Source: JAVVUQ01 sp036653075 (lineage in GTDB: Bacteria > Bacillota > Clostridia > Christensenellales > CAG-314). Taken from it: a stretch of DNA of 39,640 nt. This document shows, in pieces, positions 24,656 through 33,537 of the stretch. The notes beneath the pieces were generated by a model. The model was not told the DNA's origin and did not search any database. It saw nothing but the letters and a program-made list of their open reading frames with translations. Position 1 is the stretch's first letter. Each line of letters starts with the position of its first letter. The position numbers were made by a program, and so were the translations under genes. Where the stretch lies: NCBI GenBank assembly GCA_036653075.1, contig JAVVUQ010000005.1:1-39640 (forward strand), written 5' to 3'.

Positions 24656-25408
24656 ATGTTTATAACGTCAAGTAATAATAATTATTTAATAGCCAAAAAA
24701 CTATTAGAAAAAAAATACCGAGATGAATTTAAGCTTTTTTTAATTGATGGAGAAAAGCTAATTTTTGATGCTCTAAAATGCAACGTGGAAATTACAAGTT
24801 GTTTTGTTGACATAAATAAAAAGACTAAATACAACAAAATTATCCAAAATATCGATAATGTTTACGAAATGGAAGAAAAAAACATAAAACAATTAACAAC
24901 AGCAATTACGCCACAAGGTATTATTGCTATTTGTAAACTAAACGAATTTGAATTATCTGCGCCCATTGGAAAAGCACTAATATTAGAAAATATTCAAGAC
25001 CCAAATAACATCGGAGCTATACTTAGAACTGCCGTTGCAGCTGATTATAAAGATGTATATTTATGCAATTGCGCAGATGTTTATTCATTGAAATGTATCC
25101 GAAGTGGTATGTCAGCGCAATTTTTGCTTAATCTGTACAATTGTTCGATAGATGAAGCCGTTAAAATTAATAATGACAATTTTATGTTGTGCGCAGATAT
25201 GGAGGGCGAAGATGTATTTAATATTATCAATATTCCGAATAAACATACGATTGTATTAGGTAATGAAGGTCAAGGAGTAAGCAATTATTTAAGAAATGAA
25301 TGTAAAAAAACAGTAAGCATTAAAATGCAAAATGGATTAAACAGCTTAAATGTGGCTGTTTCAGCAGGAATCATTATGTACGCTCTTAGTAATAGAGCAA
25401 AAAATTAA
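24656..25408 (+). CDS. SpoU/TrmH family RNA 2'-O-methyltransferase
   Basis: SAM-dependent methyltransferase with a C-terminal trefoil knot. The three SpoU motifs are visible: LENIQDPNNIGAILRTAVAA (motif 1, about 111-130), TIVLGNEGQGVS (motif 2, about 200) and NSLNVAVSAGIIMYAL (motif 3, about 229-244). The N-terminal 100 residues form the substrate-binding domain typical of the RlmB/YsgA group (LIDGEKLIFDAL). 250 residues, normal. The substrate (23S rRNA or tRNA nucleotide) cannot be read from sequence. A modest AAGGAT lies before the ATG. It stands alone between terminators or gaps. Confidence 0.9.
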   Translation: MFITSSNNNYLIAKKLLEKKYRDEFKLFLIDGEKLIFDALKCNVEITSCFVDINKKTKYNKIIQNIDNVYEMEEKNIKQLTTAITPQGIIAICKLNEFELSAPIGKALILENIQDPNNIGAILRTAVAADYKDVYLCNCADVYSLKCIRSGMSAQFLLNLYNCSIDEAVKINNDNFMLCADMEGEDVFNIINIPNKHTIVLGNEGQGVSNYLRNECKKTVSIKMQNGLNSLNVAVSAGIIMYALSNRAKN

Positions 25409-25549
25409 TAAAATATAATTAAAAAATTAATTAATGTAAATAAATTGAATTTACAATTAAATGTACCATAAAAAATTTAGTTTTAAAAAACAGTAAATTA
25501 ATAAACCTAAAGGTTTAATCTAATTAATATAAAAATATGGAGGCGCAAA

Positions 25550-26290
25550 ATGTCAGGACACAGTAAATGGGCCAATATAAAAAACAAAAAGGCAAAAGGC
25601 GATGCCAATAAAGCGAAAATTTTTACCAAATTAGGTAGAGAGATAGCGGTTGCGGTTAAATCAGGCGGAAGTGACCCGTCCACAAATAGTAAGCTATTTG
25701 ACGCTATTGCCAATGCAAAGATGAACAATATGCCAAATGATAATATTGCAAGAGGCATTAAGAAAGCAGCTGGCGAATTAGGTGATATTAACTATGAAAA
25801 CATATCATATGAGGGTTACGGAATAGCTGGTTCGGCTATAATAATTGAAACTTTGACGGATAATAAAAATAGAACAGCGGGAGATATACGTCATATATTC
25901 GATAAATATGGCGGAGCTATGGGAACAACTAATTGTGTATCCTATATGTTTGACAGAAAAGGCGTAATAGTTTGTGAACGTGAAGAAACTATGACTGAAG
26001 ATAGCATTTTTGAACTTGTTTTAGAATCGGGAGCGGAAGACGTAAGCATTGAAGAAGATGTTTTTGAAGCTTATGTCGGACAAGGAGAAATATCAGCGAT
26101 TAGAAATATTTTTGAAGAAAAAGGATTAACGCTTATATCTGCAGGAATGGAATGGATACCACAATCAACAATGACATTAGACGGAGATAATTTGATTAAA
26201 TTTCAAAAGATGATTGATGCCTTTGAAGATAACGATGATGTTCAAAAAGTTTATCATAATGTTGATTTACCAATTGAATTAGACGAATAG
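25550..26290 (+). CDS. yebC: YebC/TACO1 family protein
   Basis: Opens with the diagnostic MSGHSKWANIKNKKAKGDAN and has 246 residues in the usual three-domain layout (ITYEGYG-like ISYEGYG, then SYMFDRKGVIVCERE, EWIPQST near the end). Members have been described both as DNA-binding regulators and as factors that help ribosomes through proline stretches; which applies here cannot be seen. An ATGGAGG lies 6-7 bases before the ATG. ruvC follows after 14 bases and ruvA after that, an arrangement common in bacteria. A small TAAACCT/AGGTTTA hairpin (25502-25517) lies in the 5' leader. Confidence 0.95.
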   Translation: MSGHSKWANIKNKKAKGDANKAKIFTKLGREIAVAVKSGGSDPSTNSKLFDAIANAKMNNMPNDNIARGIKKAAGELGDINYENISYEGYGIAGSAIIIETLTDNKNRTAGDIRHIFDKYGGAMGTTNCVSYMFDRKGVIVCEREETMTEDSIFELVLESGAEDVSIEEDVFEAYVGQGEISAIRNIFEEKGLTLISAGMEWIPQSTMTLDGDNLIKFQKMIDAFEDNDDVQKVYHNVDLPIELDE

Positions 26291-26304
26291 AATAGGGGAA
26301 TAAT

Positions 26305-26793
26305 GTGATAATACTTGGATTTGACCCAGGACTTGCAACAATAGGTTATGGAGTAATTGAAGTTATTGATAAACGGACTAAAGCCATTGATTATGGAGTA
26401 ATAACCACGCCCAAAGAAGAAAGTACTCCCGTAAGATTAGCGTTAATATTTAAAGCAGCTAATGAGTTAATTGATAAATATAAACCAGAAGAAATCGCAA
26501 TGGAAGAATTATTTTTTAGCCAAAACATTACGACAGGCATTAATGTAGCTCAAGCAAGGGGAGTGTTAATCGTTTCAAGCATTAATAAATGTGGTTTACT
26601 GTTTGAATACACGCCATTACAAGTAAAAATGGCTTTGACCGGTTACGGTAGGGCGGATAAACAACAAATACAAGCTATGGTAAAGGCTTATTTAGGATTA
26701 GAAAAAATTCCAAAACCAGACGATGCAGCGGATGCCCTTGCGGTAGCATTGACTCATTCGCAATCTCGAAATATTAAAGGAAGAATGATGTGA
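26305..26793 (+). CDS. ruvC: Holliday junction endonuclease RuvC
   Basis: Dimeric Mg-dependent resolvase that cuts Holliday junctions. Acidic catalytic residues are in place: D7 (ILGFDPG), E67/E68 (MEELFF), and D140/D143 (DDAADALAVALTH). 162 residues, normal. The start is GTG at 26305 behind AGGGGA. It sits 14 bases after yebC and 11 bases before ruvA, so all three are one unit. Confidence 0.97.
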   Translation: MIILGFDPGLATIGYGVIEVIDKRTKAIDYGVITTPKEESTPVRLALIFKAANELIDKYKPEEIAMEELFFSQNITTGINVAQARGVLIVSSINKCGLLFEYTPLQVKMALTGYGRADKQQIQAMVKAYLGLEKIPKPDDAADALAVALTHSQSRNIKGRMM

Positions 26794-26804
26794 GGTAAAA
26801 CTTT

Positions 26805-27413
26805 ATGATTAATTTTATATGTGGTGAAATTGTTGCCTTAACGGATAATTGCGTAATAATTAACAATAATGATATCGGCTATGAAATTATTGTTTCTAAT
26901 AATACGTTAGTTGATTGTTCTAATATAGGCGAAAAGAAACAGCTTCATATACATATGCAAGTAAAAGAAGATTGTATCGCATTATATGGTTTTATAAACT
27001 ACGATGAAAAACAAATGTTTTTAAAATTAATTAGCGTAGGCGGAATTGGACCTAAACTTGCAATGTCCATATTGTCAGGCATAAGCGTAAATGACTTAGC
27101 GATAGCGATTTTAAATAATGACACAGCAAGATTGCTAAAGATAAAAGGATTAGGAAAAAAAATAGCCGAAAGAGTTGTATTAGAACTAAAAGAAAAAGTA
27201 TCGCCGATGAATGCGCTTCTTAATAGCATTGAATCGACCAATTCGCAAATAAATAGCGATACTTTAATTGGCATTGGAAGCGAAGCTGCAACGGTGTTAG
27301 CATCTTTAGGATTGAATAGAAATGAAGCGGTAAGACGCGTTAAAGCAGCTATAAATAGCGGTTGCAATACAGCGGAAGAAATTTTAAATTTTGCGCTTAA
27401 AAATAGAAATTAA
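26805..27413 (+). CDS. ruvA: Holliday junction branch migration protein RuvA
   Basis: Tetrameric junction-binding protein that loads the RuvB motor. It has an OB-fold domain I (1-64), two helix-hairpin-helix motifs (KLISVGGIGPKLAMSILSG and LLKIKGLGKKIAERVVLEL), and a C-terminal UBA-like domain III (about 150-202, AATVLASLGLNRNEAV) that contacts RuvB. 202 residues. AGGT lies before ATG 26805. ruvB, which often follows ruvA, is not next: a strong hairpin and an unrelated gene follow. RuvB must be encoded elsewhere if the system works. Confidence 0.96.
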   Translation: MINFICGEIVALTDNCVIINNNDIGYEIIVSNNTLVDCSNIGEKKQLHIHMQVKEDCIALYGFINYDEKQMFLKLISVGGIGPKLAMSILSGISVNDLAIAILNNDTARLLKIKGLGKKIAERVVLELKEKVSPMNALLNSIESTNSQINSDTLIGIGSEAATVLASLGLNRNEAVRRVKAAINSGCNTAEEILNFALKNRN

Positions 27414-27416
27414 TTT

Positions 27417-27454
27417 AAAAACTTTAAAGACAATATTTGCCTTTAAAGTTTTTT
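27417..27454. terminator. Terminator after ruvA
   Basis: The perfect 13-bp stem AAAAACTTTAAAG (27417-27429) and CTTTAAAGTTTTT (27441-27453) has an 11-base loop and ends in six T. It is symmetric enough to act on both strands. It closes the yebC-ruvC-ruvA unit; the remainder up to the promoter at 27629 is featureless AT-rich DNA. Confidence 0.85.
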
Positions 27455-27628
27455 GATTTATAGAAAACTATTATAAAACAATGAAATTCAATATTATATC
27501 TATATGAAAAAATTAATAAATTAACTCTAAATGACAGTTTTATAAAAATAAAAACAATTGATATTTTGAATAAAGAAAAGGATTTAAAGTTAAAATATAA
27601 TTTATTGTATAAATATAGCAATAAGTTA

Positions 27629-27657
27629 GTGACAAAAAGCAAAAAATATATTACAAT
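27629..27657 (+). promoter_or_regulatory. Promoter of the large surface-protein gene
   Basis: GTGACA (27629-27634), 17-base spacer, TACAAT (27652-27657). It would give a leader of about 97 bases before the ATG at 27761. A second TATAAT at 27715-27720 has no matching -35. Confidence 0.55.
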
Positions 27658-27760
27658 AGAAGTATTGATACGCTGAACAATCAACGTATACATATATTTG
27701 TCGCAATTTATTATTATAATTTGCGTAAAAGAAATAAAAACTAAACAAATGGAGGTAAGT

Positions 27761-30700
27761 ATGAAGAAAAGATTTATTCTAAACATTGCAGCTATGATTG
27801 TTGTAGCGTTTATAATGATGCTTGTTTTACCAGGCACCACGATTTTTGCTAAAGCCGCAAGTACGGCTGAATTAGTTACGGATTTAGCGAATCTTACAGA
27901 TGGTAACAGATATGTAATTGTTGCCGCAATGAATGGTAAGTATTACGCATTAAAAGGCGAAGCTTCAACAGAAGCAACAAAAGGGTTGGCTTATGAGGAA
28001 GTTAACTTGGTTAATTCTAAAATAGAAGGAGTTACTGACTCATCTATATGGACATTGAATTTAAATAGCGAAAATGTGGCAAACTTTAAATCAAACAGCG
28101 GTAATTTTTTAAATCATCCAAAAAGTTCTGAAATAAAACTTGACGCTACGGGAAGCGGTTGGAAGATTGAAAAATTTGAAACTGACAGATTTACAATTCA
28201 ATCATCTGTTGAAAACACACGTTATTTGACATTTAGAGAATACACAAATAATTCTGGCAATCTTGTTAAAATATTCAAAGCATACAGCAACTCGAATTTA
28301 ACTGCCGAAGGATATTGTGGATATCTTTATTTTTATAAAGTAACAGCTACGACAACTGATCCTGTTGTTGAAACATCTAAAATAGCTGATGTTAAAAAGA
28401 TGGCAAAAGGGACAGAAAATATTAAAGTAGAAGGAATTGTAACATTCATTGATGGAAAGAATGTTTACATTGAAGATGAAACAGGCGCAATAGATTTATA
28501 TATGAAATCTGCGCCATCAGTTAAGATTGGCGATAAAGTTGAAGCTATTGGTAAATTAGACGAATATAATTATTTGTTTGAATTGGTCAACATTGATCCA
28601 ACTGACGCTAAAGTATTTAAAATTATTTCTTCAAATAATCCGTTACCTTTGAAAGAGATGACAATTGAAGAACTTATTAATGACGCTACCGTTAGAGATA
28701 ATTTATGTGAAAGAGTTATTGTACGTGGCGTAAAATTAGGAAAGATTAATATTAAAGGTAGCACTGAAATTACACAAAATGGTTTTTCTATTAATATTTA
28801 TAAAATGCCTGAATTAACAGGTATTAAAGAAAATGATATAATTGATTTTAAAGCCGTTCTTTCAATATTTAAAAAAAATAACGCTCCTCTTTCTCAATTG
28901 AGAATAGCGAACGCTACTGATGTTGTGATTGGAAAAGAAATTGTTGATCCTATTACAAATGAAATGTTTACTGAAAATGTTCTTAATATTGTTCAAGCAA
29001 ATGCTGCGCAATTAGATACAGAAATTACAGTATTAGGACAAATTGTTTATCGTTATGGTAATTATGATAAAATAAATACTACAATTATTGAAGACGTCAT
29101 AAACGGAAAAGTTGAAGCTATCCAAATATATGGCTCATTAGACGAATATAAAATAGGCGATATTATTACAGTAACAGGTAAAAGAGCCGCTTACGGCGAA
29201 GTACCTCAAATATCTAAAATTACCGCTACTGTAAAAGTAGCTACCGCTACTGCAATTGAACCGTTGGTGTTTGAGAATTTCACTGACGTGCTTGCATTAA
29301 AAACTGAATTATTATCAGAATATATCAAAATTAAAGATTTAACCTTAGGCGCTTATAACGACAAGGGAAACACTATGGTTACTGATAAAAATAATGTTAC
29401 ATATCCTATTTATCGTTCAGCAACATATCCTGTTGGAATTAAAGAGGGCGAAATAGTTGATTTAATAGCTTGTTGGTCAAAATATAAAGCAACTTATCAA
29501 ATGAGAGTTGGCTTTAGCACAAACTTTATTCTCAAAGAAGACACGCAACCACCTGTTATTACAGTACCTGAAAATTTAACGGCTGAAGCTAATAAAGATT
29601 TTAATTTGGTTGTTGAAATAATCGATAACGTTAAAATTAAATATGCTAAGATTTCTTATATTGATGGCAATGAACTTAATAAAGAGATTGATTTAGTTTT
29701 AAACGAAATTACTGGAAAATTTGAATGTACTATACCAAGCGTTGATATTAGAAGCGGTATAACAAAGATTACCATCTCTATAACCGCATCTGACCTTGCT
29801 GGCAACGTTTCTAACGCAGAAGCCGTTATAGAAATTGTAGATTTACCAAGAATTATTTCTGTAACACCAGCTCCTAATACTGCTACAAATGCAGTAAAAC
29901 GTCCTATTATATCTTGTGTTTATGAAAATGCTGGAAACAATCCTATATTTGAAATATTTATTGATAATATAAAAGTTGCTGATAGTGACACATTTACACC
30001 ACAAACTGATATGATAGATGGAAAACATACTGTAAAAATAATTATTACACGTGAAGATAAAGCAACTTGTCAGTATGAATGGGTATTTACCATTGGCGAA
30101 GCTCAATATGGAATTTACTTTGGTCAATTACATTCGCATACAGCGCAATACTCAGACGGTTCTGGCACATTAAAACAAGCTTATGAACACGCAATGAATG
30201 CTCCAAACGTTGATTTCTTAGCTGTAACAGATCACTCAAATTATTTTGATACAAAAACAAACTTTGGCGATATGGGCGATCCAACTAAGGGAACAATGGG
30301 CGAAAATGGTCAAACGAAATGGCAGGAAGCTTTGGCAACTGCGGATTATTATGATTCACTTTCAAGCGATTTCGTAGCGTTATACGGATACGAAATGACA
30401 TGGAGCGGACAATATGGACATATGAATACCTTTAATACCGAAGGTTTTGTAAGTCGTAATAATCCAACTTATACCGTAAAAGGCGGAGCAGGTTTAACCG
30501 CATATTATGATTTATTAAAACAATATCCAAATTCAATAAGTCAATTCAACCATCCAGGCACAACGTTTGGAACATTTGATGACTTTGCGCATTACGATGT
30601 TGGCGCAGATAAAATGATAACTATGATTGAAGTTGGAAATGGCGAAGGCGCAGTAGACGGAAAAGCTTATTGGCCAAGCTATGAATATTATACATTAGCG

Positions 30701-33298
30701 TTAGATAAAGGCTGGCATTTAGCTCCGACTAACAACCAAGATAACCACAAAGGTAATTGGGGCGATTCTAATACAGCTCGTTCTTGTGTTATAACTGATA
30801 ATTTCACACGTGAAGGTATTTATCAAGCTATGCGTGATATGTCAATGTACGCAACAGAAGATAATGATTTAAGAATTAATTATTTCTTAAACGATCAAAA
30901 ATTAGGTTCAATTATACCAGAAAAGCCTGAAAATGTTCATATTTACGCTAATTTAAGCGATGGAACAGAGGGCGAAAATGTTGGTAAGGTTTCTGTTATT
31001 GTAAATGGCGGAGTTGTTGCATATTCGCAAGAAATAAACGCTAATTCTGGAATTATTGATATAGAATTGCCTTGTAATTATTCATATTATTATTTACGAG
31101 TTGACCAAGCTGATGGTAATATTGCAGTTACAGCTCCTGTTTGGACTGGCGAAGTTACAAAGGTTGGTATTACAAGCGTAGAAAAAGATACAGCTATGGA
31201 TGTTAAAGGCGAAGCTATCAACTTTACAACTAAATTATATAATTATGAAAATGCAGCGATGTCAATCGATAGAATCGAATATTCAGTTGATGGATTAGAA
31301 TTAGCGGTTGAAAGCAATTTAGGCGTTTTAGATACAGGTAAAGAAAAAGCGTTTAATTTCCAATATACTCCAACAAAATTAGGCGCCCAAACGTTTACTA
31401 CAACGGTATTTGCTACGTTAAATGGTGTTGGATATAAGTTTGTTTATAATTTCAAACTTGAAATATTAGATTCCGCAGAACTTATTAATATAGCGATTGA
31501 CTATGGTCACAGCAATTTCTATGTAAGTGGAAACTATGCAAATAGCGATGCGGCGTTGATAGATTTGTTTGGTAAAAATGCAATTCGGTCGCATTACATT
31601 AAAGAAGATATTACATACGATGCAATAAAAGATATGAAAATGCTTATTTTAACCGTTCCATTTGTTGGATTCGGAACAGTAGGCGCAGAAAATCTTTATA
31701 CGCCTTTAGAAATTGCCGCAATTAAACAATATGCTGATAACGGCGGAAACCTTATTGTTTGTTCAAAATCAGACAGAGGTAATCCAGAACAAGTAGAAGA
31801 ACACGCAGACGTTATTTCAAATGGTATTCTTGAAGCTATCGGCGCAAAAGCTCGTATCGGCAATGGTATTATCGTAGATAATGTTGAAAAAGCTAACGAA
31901 GCTTATAGACTCAGCTTTACAAAAGAACTCAACTATAATTATAGCAATCCTTTTGTAAAAGATGTTTTGGAAACAACTAACAATAACTTTAGCTGCTACA
32001 ATGGCGCTCCTGTTATTGCAAATGGCGCAGATATTGTGCTAAAAGGTTATTCTACAACGTGGGGAGCAAGTTACACTGAAAACTTTGGCGGCTCATCAAG
32101 TTATGTTCCTGATTACGCAAAAGACAAAGTCGTTGTTCCTATGGGCGACGTAGTCGTTATGACAAGCGAAACATTACCAGGCGGTGGATGGCTATTAACA
32201 AGTGGCGTTACCTTCTTCTCAACATTTGAAGTAAAAGTAGAGATTGAAAACGCAACTACATTACAAAATAGTAACTATCAAATAGTTATGAATATAATAG
32301 ATATTTTAACTCCAGATCCTGTTATTACGGAAATTAAAAAGATTCACGAGGCAGAAGAAGGCGTAAAATTCACTGTGGAAGGTATTGTTACAAGCAATTC
32401 ATCTGGATATGATAAAAATACAGCGTTCTTTGATTGCATATACATTCAAGATTCTACAGGCGGATTAAATCTATTCCCTGTTGACGGAAACTTTAAAATT
32501 GGACAAAAAGTGCGTGTAACTGGCGTTACATCAAGCTATAACGGCGAAAGACAATTAAAAGTTAGCAAAATAAATATCATTGACGAAACCGTTAACGCAA
32601 TTAATCCACTTGAAATAGCAATTAAAGATGTTGATTTAAAAGATTATCTTGGAATGTTATTGAAAGTCAATGGCGTAGTTAGCAAACTTGTTTACTCCTC
32701 AGATGGCTCATTAGATACAATTTTTGTTAAAGATAATAATGGAAACGAAGTAAGAGTATTTATCGATGGTTACATTATGTCTGAATATAAAGGCTTAGAA
32801 GGACTTAAAGTAGGAGATAAAATTACAGCTATCGGTCTTAGATCAGTTACTGTTGATACTCAAAATCCTGAAAGCGGATATATCACACGTTTACGCGTAC
32901 GTAATCGTTCTGAGATTACATTCACACAAGACAAGTTTTACAATATTACTACTGAAGTGAAAAATGGTGAAATTACTGTTAATCCTTCTAATAATATACT
33001 TATTAAAAATGGCGAAAGCGTAACAGTTAAGTTTACTATGGATAGAAAATATGTAGTTAAAAACTTAATAATCGATGGCAGAAATGTTGGCTCAGCAACC
33101 GAATGGACATTTGAAAATGTTAATGAGAACCATACTATCGTTGTTGAATGCGCTTTATACGATGAATCCATTACTCCTTCGTGTAAATCTACCGTAATTG
33201 GTAGCATTGGCGGAAATGGCTCAGGCTTTGCAATTATTGGATTGTTAGCAGTGCTTTCAGTTGCTTTAATTGTTCGCAATAAAAGAAAAGAATTTTAA
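27761..33298 (+). CDS. Very large secreted, membrane-anchored CehA/McbA-type PHP metallohydrolase with OB-fold-like modules
   Basis: Start: ATG 27761, 5 bases after GGAGG, gives a clear signal peptide (MKKRFILN, hydrophobic core, TIFAKAAS). Order over 1845 residues: a beta-rich domain (35-200); OB-fold-like nucleic-acid-binding-type modules (about 206-590, opening with VKVEGIVTF-like IKVEGIVTFIDGKNVYIED); two Ig-like segments (597-780); a PHP/CehA domain (782-1045) with metal-ligand candidates H791, H793, D824, H825, H931, D994 and H996; a CARDB-like segment (1133-1237); a GATase-like/DUF4350-like segment (1240-1500); two more OB-like modules (1520-1723); a repeat-like beta domain (1725-1803); C1808, a Gly/Ser linker, one TM helix (1820-1838) and a basic tail RNKRKEF. 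There is no LPXTG. Phosphodiester or nucleic-acid hydrolysis outside the cell is inferred. Monocistronic. Confidence 0.85.
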   Translation: MKKRFILNIAAMIVVAFIMMLVLPGTTIFAKAASTAELVTDLANLTDGNRYVIVAAMNGKYYALKGEASTEATKGLAYEEVNLVNSKIEGVTDSSIWTLNLNSENVANFKSNSGNFLNHPKSSEIKLDATGSGWKIEKFETDRFTIQSSVENTRYLTFREYTNNSGNLVKIFKAYSNSNLTAEGYCGYLYFYKVTATTTDPVVETSKIADVKKMAKGTENIKVEGIVTFIDGKNVYIEDETGAIDLYMKSAPSVKIGDKVEAIGKLDEYNYLFELVNIDPTDAKVFKIISSNNPLPLKEMTIEELINDATVRDNLCERVIVRGVKLGKINIKGSTEITQNGFSINIYKMPELTGIKENDIIDFKAVLSIFKKNNAPLSQLRIANATDVVIGKEIVDPITNEMFTENVLNIVQANAAQLDTEITVLGQIVYRYGNYDKINTTIIEDVINGKVEAIQIYGSLDEYKIGDIITVTGKRAAYGEVPQISKITATVKVATATAIEPLVFENFTDVLALKTELLSEYIKIKDLTLGAYNDKGNTMVTDKNNVTYPIYRSATYPVGIKEGEIVDLIACWSKYKATYQMRVGFSTNFILKEDTQPPVITVPENLTAEANKDFNLVVEIIDNVKIKYAKISYIDGNELNKEIDLVLNEITGKFECTIPSVDIRSGITKITISITASDLAGNVSNAEAVIEIVDLPRIISVTPAPNTATNAVKRPIISCVYENAGNNPIFEIFIDNIKVADSDTFTPQTDMIDGKHTVKIIITREDKATCQYEWVFTIGEAQYGIYFGQLHSHTAQYSDGSGTLKQAYEHAMNAPNVDFLAVTDHSNYFDTKTNFGDMGDPTKGTMGENGQTKWQEALATADYYDSLSSDFVALYGYEMTWSGQYGHMNTFNTEGFVSRNNPTYTVKGGAGLTAYYDLLKQYPNSISQFNHPGTTFGTFDDFAHYDVGADKMITMIEVGNGEGAVDGKAYWPSYEYYTLALDKGWHLAPTNNQDNHKGNWGDSNTARSCVITDNFTREGIYQAMRDMSMYATEDNDLRINYFLNDQKLGSIIPEKPENVHIYANLSDGTEGENVGKVSVIVNGGVVAYSQEINANSGIIDIELPCNYSYYYLRVDQADGNIAVTAPVWTGEVTKVGITSVEKDTAMDVKGEAINFTTKLYNYENAAMSIDRIEYSVDGLELAVESNLGVLDTGKEKAFNFQYTPTKLGAQTFTTTVFATLNGVGYKFVYNFKLEILDSAELINIAIDYGHSNFYVSGNYANSDAALIDLFGKNAIRSHYIKEDITYDAIKDMKMLILTVPFVGFGTVGAENLYTPLEIAAIKQYADNGGNLIVCSKSDRGNPEQVEEHADVISNGILEAIGAKARIGNGIIVDNVEKANEAYRLSFTKELNYNYSNPFVKDVLETTNNNFSCYNGAPVIANGADIVLKGYSTTWGASYTENFGGSSSYVPDYAKDKVVVPMGDVVVMTSETLPGGGWLLTSGVTFFSTFEVKVEIENATTLQNSNYQIVMNIIDILTPDPVITEIKKIHEAEEGVKFTVEGIVTSNSSGYDKNTAFFDCIYIQDSTGGLNLFPVDGNFKIGQKVRVTGVTSSYNGERQLKVSKINIIDETVNAINPLEIAIKDVDLKDYLGMLLKVNGVVSKLVYSSDGSLDTIFVKDNNGNEVRVFIDGYIMSEYKGLEGLKVGDKITAIGLRSVTVDTQNPESGYITRLRVRNRSEITFTQDKFYNITTEVKNGEITVNPSNNILIKNGESVTVKFTMDRKYVVKNLIIDGRNVGSATEWTFENVNENHTIVVECALYDESITPSCKSTVIGSIGGNGSGFAIIGLLAVLSVALIVRNKRKEF

Positions 33299-33326
33299 TT
33301 GAAATTTTAATTAATATTAAAAGATT

Positions 33327-33360
33327 AGGACTATGCTTATAAGCGCATAGTCCTTTTTTT
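33327..33360 (+). terminator. Terminator after the large surface-protein gene
   Basis: AGGACTATGC (33327-33336) and GCATAGTCCT (33345-33354), 8-base loop, then a run of T to 33360. Confidence 0.93.
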
Positions 33361-33537
33361 ATGTATTAATGTTAAACATTAATCAAAATATTGTTTTTTA
33401 TAAAATTATATGAAATTTATATTAACTAACACTTTAAATTTATATTAATTAACCAAAATGAAATTTATTGCATATTATAGTTATACAAAAAAGTCTATGC
33501 TTTTACGCATTTAAAAATGAATCTAACGGAGGTTAAA

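Noticed and set aside
27424..27840. 138-residue minus-strand open frame between ruvA and the surface-protein gene
   Set aside because: It runs through the terminator, the promoter region and the signal-peptide codons of the plus-strand gene; its Ile/Phe/Tyr-rich product looks like translated AT-rich noise.
33170..33298. LPXTG cell-wall sorting signal at the end of the large surface protein
   Set aside because: There is a TM and a basic tail but no LPXTG-like pentapeptide; the region before the TM has Cys and Gly/Ser instead.
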